Positions 1 through 11,310 of a stretch of DNA of 64,000 nt are shown in pieces. The stretch covers positions 6,293,386 through 6,357,385 of the forward strand of contig JABAKD010000021.1 of assembly GCA_012845835.1 (NCBI GenBank), in the 5' to 3' direction. The DNA is from Undaria pinnatifida (lineage: Eukaryota > Sar > Phaeophyceae > Laminariales > Alariaceae). The position numbers and the translations under genes were made by a program. Below the pieces are notes generated by a model, which saw only the letters and a program-made list of their open reading frames with translations, did no database searches and was not told where the DNA came from. Every line of letters begins with the position of its first letter. Positions within the stretch are counted from its first letter, which is position 1.

Positions 1-213
1 TTCGTATGATAAGGTTGGCGTTTTATATTCGGGAGAGTTAGGAAGTAGATCGGAGGCACGTGCCTCTGATCTCAGAAGCTATCCCGGGCTCCGGTGGAAA
101 CGAATAAAGCTATACCTCCACGAAGAAACGAAAGTGAGTACTATCCGAGGACCTGCTCAATTAATTGGCAGACCTGCAGGGGGCACTCTGTGTCCCCCAC
201 CTTTAATTTAACA
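1..213 (+). repeat. Partial 5' LTR of element A
   Basis: The sequence aligns over its whole length with the LTRs at 8762-9036 and, reversed, at 61385-61655. Shared blocks include the inverted-repeat word GGAGGCACGTGCCTC and the stretch ending at GACCTGCAG. By alignment with copy B, about 60 bases of the LTR 5' end lie before position 1. It differs from the 3' LTR at many sites, which points to an old insertion. Confidence 0.85.
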
Positions 214-231
214 TGTGTCGTCGACGAGCTT
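214..231 (+). promoter_or_regulatory. Possible primer-binding site
   Basis: The bases directly after the 5' LTR begin TGTGTCGTCGACGAGC. The equivalent site in copy B begins TGGCGTCGTC. The TGG start and the position are typical of a tRNA primer-binding site, and copy A appears mutated at base 3. I cannot name the primer tRNA. Confidence 0.4.
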
Positions 232-409
232 GATATGCTATTGTGGCAGCGTTCCTTCAATCTCTCCGTTTTTTTCTTCGTACGAGCGATTTTGCTTTTG
301 CTTTCCATCGAGCCCACAGCCCCTGTTCCTTCTCGGGTGGCTTCTCAATGGAGGGAGCGCCCTTCCTCCTCCAACGGCGACCACAACAACAGTGAGATGG
401 CAGGGGCCA

Positions 410-605
410 CTCCTGTTGGTCGCCGGGCACGTACCACATGAACGACACCTTTCAAGTACGTGCGCACGACACTGCTCTGCGGAGCACACTCCTCGTCTCG
501 AATTTTAGTCTCTCCTGTTGGTTGCTCACCACACAGAGGACACCTTCCGAGTACGTGCGGACGACACTGCTCTTCGGAGCACACTCCTCGTCCCGACCTT
601 TGGTC
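410..605 (+). repeat. Leader tandem repeat, two ~100-bp units
   Basis: Two adjacent units share ACGACACTGCTC, GGAGCACACTCCTCGTC and flanking words. Copy B carries the same block near 60990-61200 on the other strand. The repeat therefore belongs to the family and is not peculiar to this copy. Confidence 0.7.
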
Positions 606-2289
606 GCATCAGTTCACCGCAGCCGGTCAAACACCACTCCGCAGTAGAACTGCCCGAGCCCCACCCATCAGACTTGTTTGCTCCGCGCTCTGCCAGGATG
701 TTGCACAGCACATCTCCGCGAGATGCCAGCACAAGCCCCAAGATCGGCCATCGACTTGTACTTTTTATTTTGCGTTTTGGGGCTCGGAGGCATATGCACG
801 ACACGCCACGGACAAGCATACTAGAATCAACCCTTCCAATGACCTTCGACGGGGACTTCGCTTGCTGAGAGAGCCCATCGACCAGCATACACCTTTGCTG
901 TCGGAGCCAGACCGCCCTTCGTGGGACCCCCTTGGACTACGGGCACCGTGCTCTAGTAGCTCATGTCGAGGCTCCTTCCTTGTGATCTACCTGGGAAGGA
1001 ACAGGCGGTGCTCGTGGAATGTTTCGGCGTTTGCGTTTGGCGAACATTCCAGTACACGCGTTATCGTATGGGTTTCAGTACATACGTCGATCCGTCTTGT
1101 GCGTCGTACAAACAGCTGCTTCCTTTCTGCCGAAATTAGTACTGCTACTAATTTGACGCACCTAAGACCCCTCTCCGATCTTTGTCGATCAACAGCGTTC
1201 CACTACTGCTGTGCGTCGCGTAGCTTCAACCACCATCATCTTTGCAGAGGTACCAACAACAGTGCAGCACAATGGGATCGCTGTCAATGCCTGCCATATA
1301 CCGCCGGATTCTCTGCTGTAGAAGTCACTGTACAGCAGCCAAGCCGCCTACTTTGCTCCTGCCCATCCACCACATAGCTCGGCCCTTCACTGCCCCAGCG
1401 TCCACAGTTACAGCACCGCAGCTCTGACACCCTCCGTTGCTGTGCGAGTGCTCCTTGCAAGTTTAGTTCGAAAAGTTTTTTTTTTCGTCCTGGCCCCCCC
1501 GTGACTAGGGCTTGAACCTAGTGAACGCTGAAACTCTGTGCTGGCTTTTTTGGGCAAGGCTGTTGGTGTGTACGATGCCCTATTTTCCACCATTCATGGG
1601 TACGCGGGGACTATAATACCACTTTCCGTGTATGCACAGCTGTGACAGTGCGGCACTCTGCACTGCTGTCAACGTAACTGTCCCTTTGTCGGTGGGAGTG
1701 GGTACGGATTTGTTTTTCCAGCTGTCCGGGAGTTTGGCCGTCTTCCTGCCGGTAAAGCCTCTGGGATAAATGCTGCAACTGTTTTTGGCAGCTGTCACGC
1801 CGGGTATTGCCAGTTGAAATGCGGTTTACAGTTGGCGGAGATGCTGAGAACTATACTACTGTGGGCGCAAACGCTGCCTTTCTGTTGCTGTTGGTACATG
1901 TGCTGCTCTTCACGATAATGCTAGGGTCTAAGCTAGGATTTTTTTTTCTCCTTCTCTGCACATGTTTGGACAGCTACTGCCCGTTACAGAGCGCGTATTA
2001 CACAGTTGGCGGAGATACTGCGCTTCACAGCTTTTAATAGTGCAGTGGAGATCAGCCCGTTTGATGCGGTACCTTTGGGGGCAAACAGCCTTTGTATTCG
2101 ACTGTGGGCGTGCACATTTTTCTACAGCTGGTGTTGGTACTACACTGCCCATCTTGGTGCGGTTGAAATTGCCGTTACCTGTTAACACAGCAGTGATACT
2201 GCAGCAATCAGCACTACTGTAGGCGCGACCGTGGGGGCAGATGCTGCCCGTTTTTATACGGTTGGCTGCGCGATCCTTCACTGTGCTAC

Positions 2290-3290
2290 CCCCCTCCCCC
2301 CCTACACTACTGTTGGGGCGGATGCTGCCCGTTTTTTGTCATACGGTTGGTGCGCGATCCTCTACCGTTATACGCCCCCCTACACTACACCTAGGTTAAA
2401 TGCTGCCTATTTTGGTGCGATGAGTGTCAGCGTGTTAAGCGACCCTTCACTGTTCTTCCACCCCTACGCTACACCTAGGTTAAATGCTTCCTATTTGATG
2501 CGATGAGTGTCAGCGTGTTGGGTGACCTTTCACTGTGCTTCCACCCCTACACTACACCTAGGATAAATGCTGCCTGTTTTGGTGCGATGAGTGTCAGCGT
2601 GTTGGGCGACTCTTCACTGTGCTTCCACCTCTAGGTTAAATGCTGCCTGTTTTGGTGCGATGAGTGTCAGCGTGTTGGGCGACCCTTCACTGTTCTTCCA
2701 CCCCTACGCTACATCTAGGTTAAATGCTTCCTATTTGGTGCGATGAGTGTCAGCGTGTTGGGTGACCTTTCACTGTGCTTCCACCCCTACACTACACCTA
2801 GGTTAAATGCTGCCTGTTTTGGTGCGATGAGTGTCAGCGTGTTGGGCGACTCTTCACTGTGCTTCCACCCCTACCCTACACCTAGGTTAAATGCTGCCTG
2901 TTTTGGTGCGATGAGTGTCAGCGTTTTGGGCGACCCTTCACTGTGCTTCCACCCCTACACTACACCTAGGTTAAATGGTGCCTGTTTTGGTACGACGAGT
3001 GTCAGCGTGTTGGGCGACCCTTCACTGTGCTGCCCCTCTACGCTACACCTAGGCTAAACGCTGCCTGTTTTGGTGCGGTGAGCGTCGGCGTGTTGGGCGA
3101 ACCTTTATTGTGATAACCCCTACACTGCACCTTGGGTAAATGCTGCCTGTTTTAGTGCGATGAGCGTTAACGTTTTGGGCGACGCTTCTCTGTGCTACCC
3201 CCCGCCGAGGTTAAATGATGCCTGTCTAAATGTGATGGCTGCAGACGTGCCTTTACTGTGTTACACCCCCCTGCACTGCCGTTAGCGTCA
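2290..3290 (+). repeat. ~84-bp tandem array in leader
   Basis: About ten to eleven units repeat every 83-84 bp. The word CTAGGTTAAATG recurs near 2391, 2475, 2631, 2715, 2798, 2882 and 2966, with variants at 2558 and 3049. Each unit also contains GTGCGATGAGTGTCAGCG and a CTTCACTGTGCTTCCACC-like segment. Because 84 bp is 28 codons, a stretch at 2743-3057 reads as a 28-residue periodic open frame, probably by chance. Units 2392-2631 and 2632-2882 form a three-unit block that is itself duplicated. Copy B has only about four to five diverged units at 58560-58990. Confidence 0.9.
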
Positions 3291-3642
3291 GTGCTGTCCT
3301 TTTTGGCTGTTTTGACTGCGGTTCGTGCGGGCGTTACCCATATACCCTACGGTCAGACTGGGCTCTGCTCTTATGTTGCGGTTTTGATGGTTGGTACCTT
3401 CTTACTGCTGTACTCCTTTTATGCGGCTAGTTGGCGTGGCTGCTACCATCACTGATGCTGGACGGAGTCGAGGCCCATGCCTTGCTGTTTGCTGAAACAC
3501 AGATATTCCGCTACTTACAGCAGGGACACCACAACAGACATCCGCTTACACAGCTTCTTTACGCGTCGTTCCCATACCGCCACCTTCCCCCACACCCCCT
3601 CCTTCCGCTGCCCTCCATACAGACAACAAGCAATATCTACTA

Positions 3643-6330
3643 GTGAGGAAGCGGGCTACTCGGGGCAGGCTGAGGTCTTCCACGCACCCCAACCTGGATG
3701 CCCACGAGACAGGGAGAGCCCGCTCCAGATGCCGCGACTCAAGACGGGGGGAACCACCGGTGGCGGGCTCCGGTGACGAGACAGAAGACGGAGCACCATA
3801 CCTCCACCCGTTCCAACTAACCAAGAGGGTCGATTCGCCGGTTCGCGCTGAGAAGAAGACGGACCAACCCCCACCGGACTCGGGGGCGTCTCGACGCCAG
3901 TTCTCGCCAGCCCCGGGGGAGCGCCACCAGCTGCACTCCCCCCGCGCTCGACAGGGCACTACCGCCACCACCTGGGTTCTCCGCGCTCGACAGAGCGCCA
4001 CCCACAGAGCTCCCGGGACCGGGGCGCCCATGCCGACCCCTTGGACTTGGCATACGCGGCGGCGCGGGCCCAGCGGGCGCTCGACGATGCCTACCAGACG
4101 ATAGCACGCCGACGTCGGTTTGACGAAGATATCGAGCAGGCGAAGACCGCTGCGCTGGAGGCGTCCCTGGTTGCGAAGAGGGCGCAAGAAGCCCTCGCCC
4201 AATCAGTTGCGTCGGCTGCGGTGGGAGCTATCGCGGCCCCCTTGCCTTCGTTGCGCCCGCAGGGTGTCGCATCCCAGCAACCATTACCCGGGAAAGACGC
4301 CTTGTTCAAGGGCGCCGTCGCGTGCATGGCGTCTGCACCGAGGGCAGACGTCTCCTCAGCGTTGGCAACCGCGGTAGTGGAAACGGTCTGCGCCCTCCTC
4401 CCGGCAGAGTGGCCGGCGTCGCGGCAAGCGGACGTCCTCAGTGGAAGCGGCCTGGGCTCGCGTGAATTGTACGCCCTATGCTAGACAGACGAAAGCCGCC
4501 CCGACCCTTGCCCTCGTCAAGGCCCTGCTGATAGCCCACGACGAGGACCCCGACCCTGTCTTTTGGCCGAACCCCGGAGGAAAAGTTGGCAGAACGAAAC
4601 CGGGGAAAATGTCGCGACAGTCACGACCGCGGGGACCGCAACCGTGGGGGTGGCGGCAAAAATGGTGGGGGTGGCGACCACCACCACCGCCGCGGGGGTG
4701 ACAGCGCATCGGGTGTTGGTGTGCCTGAGGGCGCCGCCGAGGAGGCAACTTCGGTCCAACAACCGGGGCAGTTTACCGCAGCTCTGGCAGAAGAATGGCG
4801 CGAGAGGACGTTTAGCGTGGGACGGCTCGTCAACAACCTCCCACTCGTCTTCGTCCTCGAGCATGGACCACAGCGAGGTGGTCGTGGTAGCAAGCAAAAA
4901 GTGTCAAGAGCCATGGCAGGAGGAGCATCTGGGCCTGAGGCTTTCACCCTCCTGTTGCGTCTGCTGATCACGCGCTTCGACGGGATTGACACAGAAGAGG
5001 GCTACACTAAGTTGCATACTTTTGAAATGTGTAACGGCATGCCTTTTTCTAATTTCAGTGGAGTCTCGCGTACTTATGCCGACCGCTACGCGGAGTGAGC
5101 GTGTTTTGTCTCCGGGGACGGACGTGGTGTTGGAAGTGGTTCGGGTGGTGGCGAATGAGCAATTTCCGGCTCTCCTGCCTGCGTTGTACCCTGGTTCGAA
5201 GGCAACCGACCCGCGGCCATACGCCTCGTTGTATGCTATGTGGCGGGCTATTAGTGACTAATAAGACACCTGCCGTCAACGGCGAAACATTTTGTTTGCT
5301 CTCTCTATTTCTTCGACGGAAGCGCGGTCATGCGCCCTGTCGGGGCCCCGGCTCGCCGATCATGGGCGCGGCCAGGGCCGAGTGCCGTCCCAGTCGCTTT
5401 CGTGGCAGACGGGATCGAGCCATCATTCAACTGCCATGCCCATCGATTATTCATCTCACCCTTGGCTTGACCACACATCGAACTGCTGGCCACTAGAAGA
5501 GCATCATTATGCAGAAGGTTTCGCCGTTAAGGCCTCGTATAAGACAGACGACCCTCCCCTTTGGAGCGGCCTCCTTTCACCTCGCGCTGATGCCCTCCTA
5601 GAAAACCGGGGGCTTTGCCTCAACTGCCACGAAGACAACCATTTCTTCAAGCATTGTAGGCATCCTTTGATTACTGCGAGTGGCTGCTTGAACCCTGAAC
5701 TAGGCCAACTTGGCGACGATGACGCACACCGACGTTGACAAACACGCATGGTCTGCTACCCCCGAGACGACAAATCTTCTCGCCCGAACAACCACAAGAA
5801 AAATCGTCACCATCTTTTTGGTCAATCGTCGCCATCTTTCAGGATCAGGGCCAGGTAGACTGTCACAACGATACCACATACACGTCGGATCACCCATGGT
5901 GGTATCCTGCGCTCGCCTTCCTCTTCTGCCCCCGCTCCCGCTCCTCGAATGCGTTTTGGAGCCGCCCACAACCGGGGCGAGAATAAATTTGGGCGCCAAC
6001 CTGGCACATTCCGTAACGGCAATCGACAGCTCGACGGCGGTACGGCACCATTAACAACACTGTCGGGGGGAACCTATTTTGGTTTCAGAAGATGCTCATG
6101 TTCTGTTGCTAGCCTGTCCAGTAACGCAGCACAGATTGCCTCTGTCAAGAGCCCACGGGCTCCTACGATGTTTGCGGGCGATTCTCACGGCGAAGTACCG
6201 GCGGCGGGAACTAGCGCTTCAAGCGTGGTTTCCTCCAGCCACGTAATTTTTTTTCTCTTCTTTCTTTTTCGACGGCGAGAACGCGCGCTTCCAGCGACGT
6301 TCCCCTCGGTCATGGTCTGAGTTCGGCAAC
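3643..6330 (+). pseudogene. gag: Gag polyprotein remnant, element A
   Basis: The reading frame changes at least six times, so no intact Gag is encoded. The pieces in order are a Pro/Arg/Ser-rich start (3643-4104), a charged helical segment with EDIEQAKTAALEAS (4041-4484), a Gly/His-rich linker (4586-4700), a segment with AMAGGASGPEAFTLLLRLL (about 4910-4970), a capsid-like piece containing SERVLSPGTDVV (4986-5261), and a final piece at 5292-5738 with PLEEHHYAEGF and a CCHC knuckle. The same pieces occur in order on the minus strand in copy B. That conservation, together with the knuckle, supports Gag, which packages the element RNA in cytoplasmic particles. The 5' limit is set by the first shared coding block; the true start codon is not clear. 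Confidence 0.75.
5616..5657 (+). other. CCHC zinc knuckle of Gag
   Basis: The frame reads CLNCHEDNHFFKHC, an exact CX2CX4HX4C nucleocapsid knuckle, within the open frame 5292-5738. Knuckles of this kind bind retroelement RNA. Copy B retains a matching knuckle at 55981-56040. Confidence 0.9.
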
Positions 6331-6349
6331 GGAAACCGCGCTTCCGGCG

Positions 6350-6868
6350 TTGTTTTCCTCAGCCGCGGCATACACTCAGCAATGGGGGTACGCGATCCAA
6401 ACGCCGCCCCCATCAACCATGGCACGGGAGCCTGCGCTTTGCGCGCTCCCCCCCCAGGCACGCGCCGCGCAACAATATATCTGCGTCGACGGCGCGTCGC
6501 CTTTTTACGCGTATGTGTTCATCCCCCCTCTCCCCGACCAGGCGGTGGCGGTCGGTTTGGGGTGTGGGACGGTCGACCCTCGATACACTTTTGCTGACCA
6601 CGAGGTGGCGGTCGATTTGAGGTGTGGGAAGGCCAACACTAAAACACCGAGATCTTTTGCGAGGCTCGATCCGGTGTTTGCTCGCGATAAGAGCGGGCGC
6701 TCTGTCCTTTTTTCCATCAAGGAGGAGTCGATAAGAATAGTTACCTCGTCTCCCTTCTCCAAGAGACATAACGGAAGAGAGCTTCTTCGGGTAAAAATAT
6801 TATTGTCTTGCCCGAGACCCGCTCCAGAAGACGCCCACAGGGTCTACGGACCCTGCTTCGTCTTTTAA
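6350..6868 (+). pseudogene. Unrecognised post-gag coding block, element A
   Basis: An open frame of 172 codons follows gag. I recognise no domain. The segment with DHEVAVDLRCGK followed by PRSFARLDPVFARDKSGRS is kept almost unchanged in copy B on the minus strand (about 54876-55097), which argues that it was once protein-coding. It occupies the place where a Ty3/gypsy element would carry its protease, but I see no DSG or DTG active-site motif. It may be the remains of a linker or an element-specific protein. Confidence 0.45.
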
Positions 6869-7029
6869 CACGCTAACCCACGTGTTTCAGGCTACGTCTG
6901 CCCCAGTGGCACAGGAAGAAGATCCGACACTGCGCGACGGGCCCGTGGCGACTCCACGGCCTCCAGCCTGATCAGCTGGACGCTATTCCCGTAAAATTTC
7001 GGATAAATCGCGCCTCTCGTCAAGCAGAA

Positions 7030-7640
7030 ACAGCTCAGAGCCCCTGCCCCTTCGGGCGCAGTTAGAGCAGTTTTCTTGCGATTATACGCCGAAAAGCAAA
7101 GAGGCCACGACGCGAGAAACCGTGGGATCGGACTCGCGTCGTGCTCCCGAGGCCTGGTGTTTCTGAGGGGGACACTACAGGCCCAAAGAGCCGAGGACTG
7201 GTGTTCCCAGACGGGGACATTACAGACCCAAATGTCCAACGAGGCTACCGACGGGTTGGCACCGTCGGTGTTGGACTCTCTTTCGGGTGTAATGAGGGCG
7301 GCGTCTTACGAGTTTCCGCCAGCGAATGAGGAGGACCCGAGGCGAGAAACCCGAGGTTCGGACTCGCACGTTGCTCCCGAGGCTTTGTGCTCCCGCAAGA
7401 GGACGTTACAGCCCCAAATAGCCGAGGACTGGTGTTTCCAGAAAGGGACATTGCAGACCCACCAATGTCCAACGAGGCTACCGACGGGTTTGCACCGTCG
7501 GTTTTTGCCATTTTTCGGGCGCAGTTAGAGCGTATTCTTGCGCTTTTCCGCCAACAAGCGAAGAAAGACCAGAGGCGAGATACAACGGATTCGGATTCGC
7601 GTCGTGCTCCCGAGGCCTGGTGGGGACGTTGCAGGCCCAA
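7030..7640 (+). repeat. Coding ~233-bp (78-residue) repeats, element A
   Basis: About three units repeat every 232-234 bp. The word CCAACGAGGCTACCGACGGG recurs 233 bases apart near 7235 and 7468, and GCTCCCGAGG recurs near 7143, 7374 and 7608. In the best frame each unit reads like SNEATDGLAPSV, then an Arg/Glu-rich helix, then SRAPEAW and GTLQ-type words. Indels break the frame between units. Copy B has the same three-unit array at 54016-54640. The array lies directly before the NADAR piece, so the original protein was probably a repeat region followed by NADAR. I recognise no family for the 78-residue unit. Confidence 0.75.
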
Positions 7641-7948
7641 ATTTCAACACGGCTTTTGACCCTTCTCTCGAATACTCCACAGCCAAGGTGGTGATATTCT
7701 GGCAGCCCCCATCCTATTTTCCACCGTGGTCCCCTTCGTCGTTTGCCGTGGACGACGTACCCTATTCTTGCGCGGAGCAGGACATGATGGCCGAAAAGAC
7801 CAAGTTTTTGCAAGACCATCGAGCAGTGGGGCTCATTATGTCGTCGCCTCGTCCAAGCACACGCAAACGCGTCGGTCGAGGTGTGCACAACTTTGACTCT
7901 GCTGTTGGGGACAGGGAGAAGCAAAACGCCGTCACCGCTCATCGATAG
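7538..7948 (+). pseudogene. Truncated NADAR (YbiA-like) domain protein, element A
   Basis: In this 136-codon frame, residues 51-132 match the NADAR fold family (YbiA/DUF1768). The domain begins KVVIFWQPPSYF, continues with PSSFAVDDVPYSCAEQ and MMAEKTKFLQDHRA, then reads KRVGRGVHNFD. The Glu of CAEQ (80), Lys87, the Gly-Arg pair at 113-114 and Asp120 fall at positions conserved in the family. The usual Trp after Asp120 is Gly124, and the last ~60 residues, including the KF...N and WGIG motifs, are missing because of a stop at 7946. NADAR proteins act on ADP-ribose-linked substrates, and some remove ADP-ribose from guanine. The first ~50 residues belong to the upstream repeat. This copy is almost certainly inactive. 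Confidence 0.8.
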
Positions 7949-8761
7949 TTCTCCACTTTTGGGGTCATGAGGTTTGTGTCTTTGTTTTCGGGTTGTTTCG
8001 TAGTTTCCTGAACGTCTTCGTCAGGTTTTGGGGTGGTTCTTCCTTTTTTTTTTCAAATTTTGTTCTGCCGAACCCCCTGCTCGGTGCCGGGCTAGGGTTC
8101 GGGTGAAACGCCGCTATCTGATTCGCAGGACTGTCGCTTTTTCGTCGTTGTTCGAAATCGCCCTAACGACGCCCTTCTCAGCCCAGAGCCGGGGGGCGAC
8201 CGGGGTACCCTGTTTGCGCGTAACGAGGTACACACAGAGCTATGTACGGATCTGTGTGTCATCCTTTATCATTTCGTGTGTTTTTTCTACTTCGATTTTT
8301 TCGGAAAAACAATTTCCGTCCTCGCGGGGCTGTAGGTGTTGCCACCTTCATCACGGTTATTTGTCGTTTCCTCGTGTAACCCCCCGCCATGCCGATGGCC
8401 TGCGGGAAGTTTTAGCGTGATTTCTCCATTGCATTTGCGCCCGTGTTCCCCTTCATAATGACGAGAGCTCACTGCGCCATAGTTCCTTTGCTATTGTTGG
8501 TTTAAGGTAGAGCCTTTCCTGCCCTCCCCCCGCCACAACGGTGATATGCGGCAGGTTATCGATGGGCGGAATTTGCCTTTTACGGTCTATGTTTCCTTCA
8601 ATTGTCTTTTTTTGCGTGTTCCTGGCTCCATACCCAGACCGTTAGAGGTGTGGGAGTGGGTTTTGAAGAGCCGCATCTTTGACTCATGATCTAGTTGGCA
8701 GAACGTGAGTCTCCCCGAATGTCCCAAATTTCTGCACATGCGGCTCATCAGGGTGGGCTAG
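7949..8761 (+). other. 3' noncoding region of element A
   Basis: This lies between the NADAR stop codon and the 3' LTR. All frames carry frequent stops and I see no domain. The 16 bases before the LTR, CATCAGGGTGGGCTAG, are partly purine-rich and could be a weak polypurine tract. The lost NADAR C-terminus is not found here in another frame. Confidence 0.5.
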
Positions 8762-9036
8762 TGTTAAGATACGGCCTCGAAAGGCCTGTTGTTTTCCTCG
8801 GGAATTTGGTTCATTTGGATGGATTTTGTATGGTAAGGTTGGCTTCATATATTCGGGAATGCTGGGAAATACATCGGAGGCACTTGCCTCCGATTTTAGA
8901 TATCATCCGAGGCTTTGGTAGAGTCGAATACAGCTACCACTCCACGAAGGCAAAAAAGGTGAATACTCTCCTAGGACCAGCTCAATTGCCCGACCTGCAG
9001 GGGACACTATGTGTCTCCACTCTACAACCTAACACA
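8762..9036 (+). repeat. 3' LTR of element A
   Basis: This 275-bp LTR begins TGTTAAGATACGG and ends AACACA, so it has TG...CA ends. It contains the short inverted repeat GGCCTCGAAAGGCC near its start. It aligns with the LTR at 61385-61655 (reversed) and with the partial 5' LTR. No target duplication can be checked because the left end of the element is outside the window. Confidence 0.85.
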
Positions 9037-11208
9037 TACACACTCCAGATTTCGTAAACATCTCATTCAATACGATTCGGCCATGCCAAGACGAACGTGC
9101 CCAACACGAAACGCGAAATAAGTCTAGGCCACCAACGCAGACGCAGCGCGCGGAGATCGAGACAGGAACATAACGATAAATCTAACCTGTTCCTGGTTTG
9201 AGTATACCGGGTACTACTGGCGGTGAATGCAGGTTTTTGATAGTAGTGAGAGGTGTATCAGCAGACTACTCGTACCGCAGATAGGCCAACGACGATTAAA
9301 ACCTCATACACACTCGTCACACCGTATGTAAAGTATCTAAATATGAGAACCTTCAAATGATCAATCGGGGCATTATCCTTCATGAACAATGGTGGGGAAA
9401 CACTAACATACATCGTGCGGGTTTCCTGCACGAATATCTCTTACAAAAACGTATATGGTCCCATTTGTGCAACTGATCACGTTCATTACATGTGCATTAC
9501 ATGTGCTCAAATTATCATTCGACAAGGTCCCCCTTCGTGATGGGGTACGGTAGCGTCGCAAGTCGAAGGGAGGAAAAGCACACCTTTTCCACTGACGTAG
9601 ATAGAGGGTCTTTCCTAACGAACACAAAAAAACGTCCAGAATCCTGACAATTATTTCAGTAAAGCTTTTGCTACTGCTGTATGCTTCGTGCACCTCGTAC
9701 AAGTTCTGAACTTGGGTGTTTATTGTTGCGGTGGACGCGAAACAGTTGTTGTCGTCGTTCGATCTCCTTCGTTTTTCCTGCCGAGCACATAAACGGTGAC
9801 TACGTCACAAAGGGGAGAACCTCAGGAACGGCTGTTGCAGTTGTGCTACTGCTGCTGAACTGCTCCGGTGTAAGAACTGATTTGGCGACAGCACACAGGC
9901 CAACCACCCGAATAGCTGGTGCATGCAGACGAGAAAAAAAAATGAGGCACAGAAGCACAATCCGTCACAAACGAGAGATCTCGTAGTCTGGCCGCTCACT
10001 GTTGTACGCAGTGACTGTCACAGGTGTTGAGCCAGGAGGGCCATGTATAATGCAGCAGCACAGCAGCAGAAGCAGAGCGAGAAAAAACACCATGAGGTGG
10101 AAGTCCAGCATAAAGCAGCTTAATCGTAGAAGCTTCTGTTGACCGACTTTTTTAGTCTGTTTTCGTTTGACGATGGAGTCGCCAGGCAGGCCGTGAGATT
10201 AAAAGAGTGAGGTCCAGGTATGATTTTCACTTGAAATGTTCCTATAAAAACTCCAAAAAATTGGCAAGGTTTACCATGTGTGAAGGACCCGCAAAAATTC
10301 TGGTACTTGGAAAACACCCTGGTACTTGGAAAACACCCTGGTGGAACGATGGGCCGTGCGACCATTGCATGCTGTGTCCAATACCAAACCGGAGGCGGCG
10401 GCAAATATGGCAGAATCTCATCCAGGTTCCGACGCAGTCCGCTGGGGTATATGCCAGACGTTTATTGTGGTGGATGTGGTGGAAGTCGAGTGTAGAAGGG
10501 TCTACTTGCAGTATCTTCCGTCGATCGAGATTTGATGTCCACGTTTCTCAAAACTAGCATAACGTGCTCGTTTGGAGCCCTGCGCGGCTTGCAAGAACGA
10601 GCGAAGCGACAGGATTAGTCCTGATCTGTTGGGCTTTCTAGATGCGGCTACCTCTCCGATGCGGCGCGGGAAGCCCAACACCTCGAGAAAAGTATCTACA
10701 GTTCGTGTCAATGTTCCAGGTGTAGAGGCGGAGGGAGGCCGTTTGTTCAGTGCGAGATGTACGAAAAAACGATTCACAAGGCTGGGTGCAACCAGCACAT
10801 ACGTCGTACGACAATCGACACATGAGCTGCTGCTGCTGGTGTTGCCGCTGCTGGCTGCATAAAGTTGGGTCGTAGAAGGCAATATATGGGGTTAAAACAA
10901 TTGGTCTGGCAATACAGTTTGTAAGCGGAGCGAGCATTTGACAACTTAGAACGATTTTTTTTTTGGGGGGGGGGTTCACACCTACTGGGCTAAGCGAGAC
11001 GGGACGGAGACCGCTGAAAGATATAGCTCCTGTAGTTCAGCGACGTGAATTCTCAGAGCACCGCCACCAAGCTCGGCCGGGATCCCGACATGCGCCGCAT
11101 TATACCGAAGGCCTCCTTGCCCCGGCGCTGAGAATGTGATGATAAAAATCCGACCGCCAGAGGACAGCACGCCAAAACAACTGGCTCAGTCTAGGACATT
11201 TGTAACTC
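9037..11208. other. Unassigned interval, no gene recognised
   Basis: The reading frames are short and overlap on both strands, and none shows a domain or a convincing start. The only clear structure is a 19-bp perfect tandem duplication of TGGTACTTGGAAAACACCC at about 10300-10341. A run of T and then G occurs near 10956-10975. Confidence 0.5.
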
Positions 11209-11310
11209 ATCCCTCTGTGTGAGATAGATGATTTTTTCGAAGCTTATCTTTGCAAGCTGTCTGCGATACTCCGATCGCGCGTATTATTGTGTGTGTGTCC
11301 TCATTGAGGA

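Larger units (their letters stand above)
214..3640 (+). other. Long untranslated leader of element A
   Basis: About 3.4 kb separates the LTR from the first gag-like reading frame, and copy B has a matching leader of about 3.2 kb. The open frames here, including one of 305 codons at 460-1377, have no recognisable domain and do not stay open in copy B, so I treat the stretch as noncoding. It consists largely of local tandem duplications: two ~100-bp units near 410-600 containing GGAGCACACTCCTCGTC, degenerate units with GGCGGAGATGCTG at 1800-2040, and the main array at 2290-3290. A leader this long is unusual for an LTR element. It may carry packaging or translation signals, but nothing in the sequence proves that. 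Confidence 0.6.
1..9036 (+). mobile_element. LTR retroelement copy A, gag-NADAR type, degenerate
   Basis: This is an LTR element of about 9.1 kb whose first ~60 bases lie outside the window. The two LTRs, at 1-213 and 8762-9036, are clearly related, and both match the LTR of copy B at the far end of the window. In order, the interior holds a long leader, a frame-broken gag with a CCHC knuckle, an unrecognised conserved block, three ~233-bp coding repeats, a truncated NADAR domain and a 3' noncoding stretch. I see no retropepsin, reverse transcriptase, RNase H or integrase, so this copy could not move by itself. The gag style and the integrase in copy B place the family with Ty3/gypsy (inference). 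Many frameshifts show it is an old copy. Confidence 0.85.

Noticed and set aside
460-1377. 305-codon frame in the leader of element A
   Set aside because: It crosses noncoding tandem repeats, shows no domain, and is not open along its length in copy B.
3546-4202. 218-codon minus-strand frame opposite gag of element A
   Set aside because: It is the GC-rich shadow of the plus-strand gag start, which is conserved in copy B.
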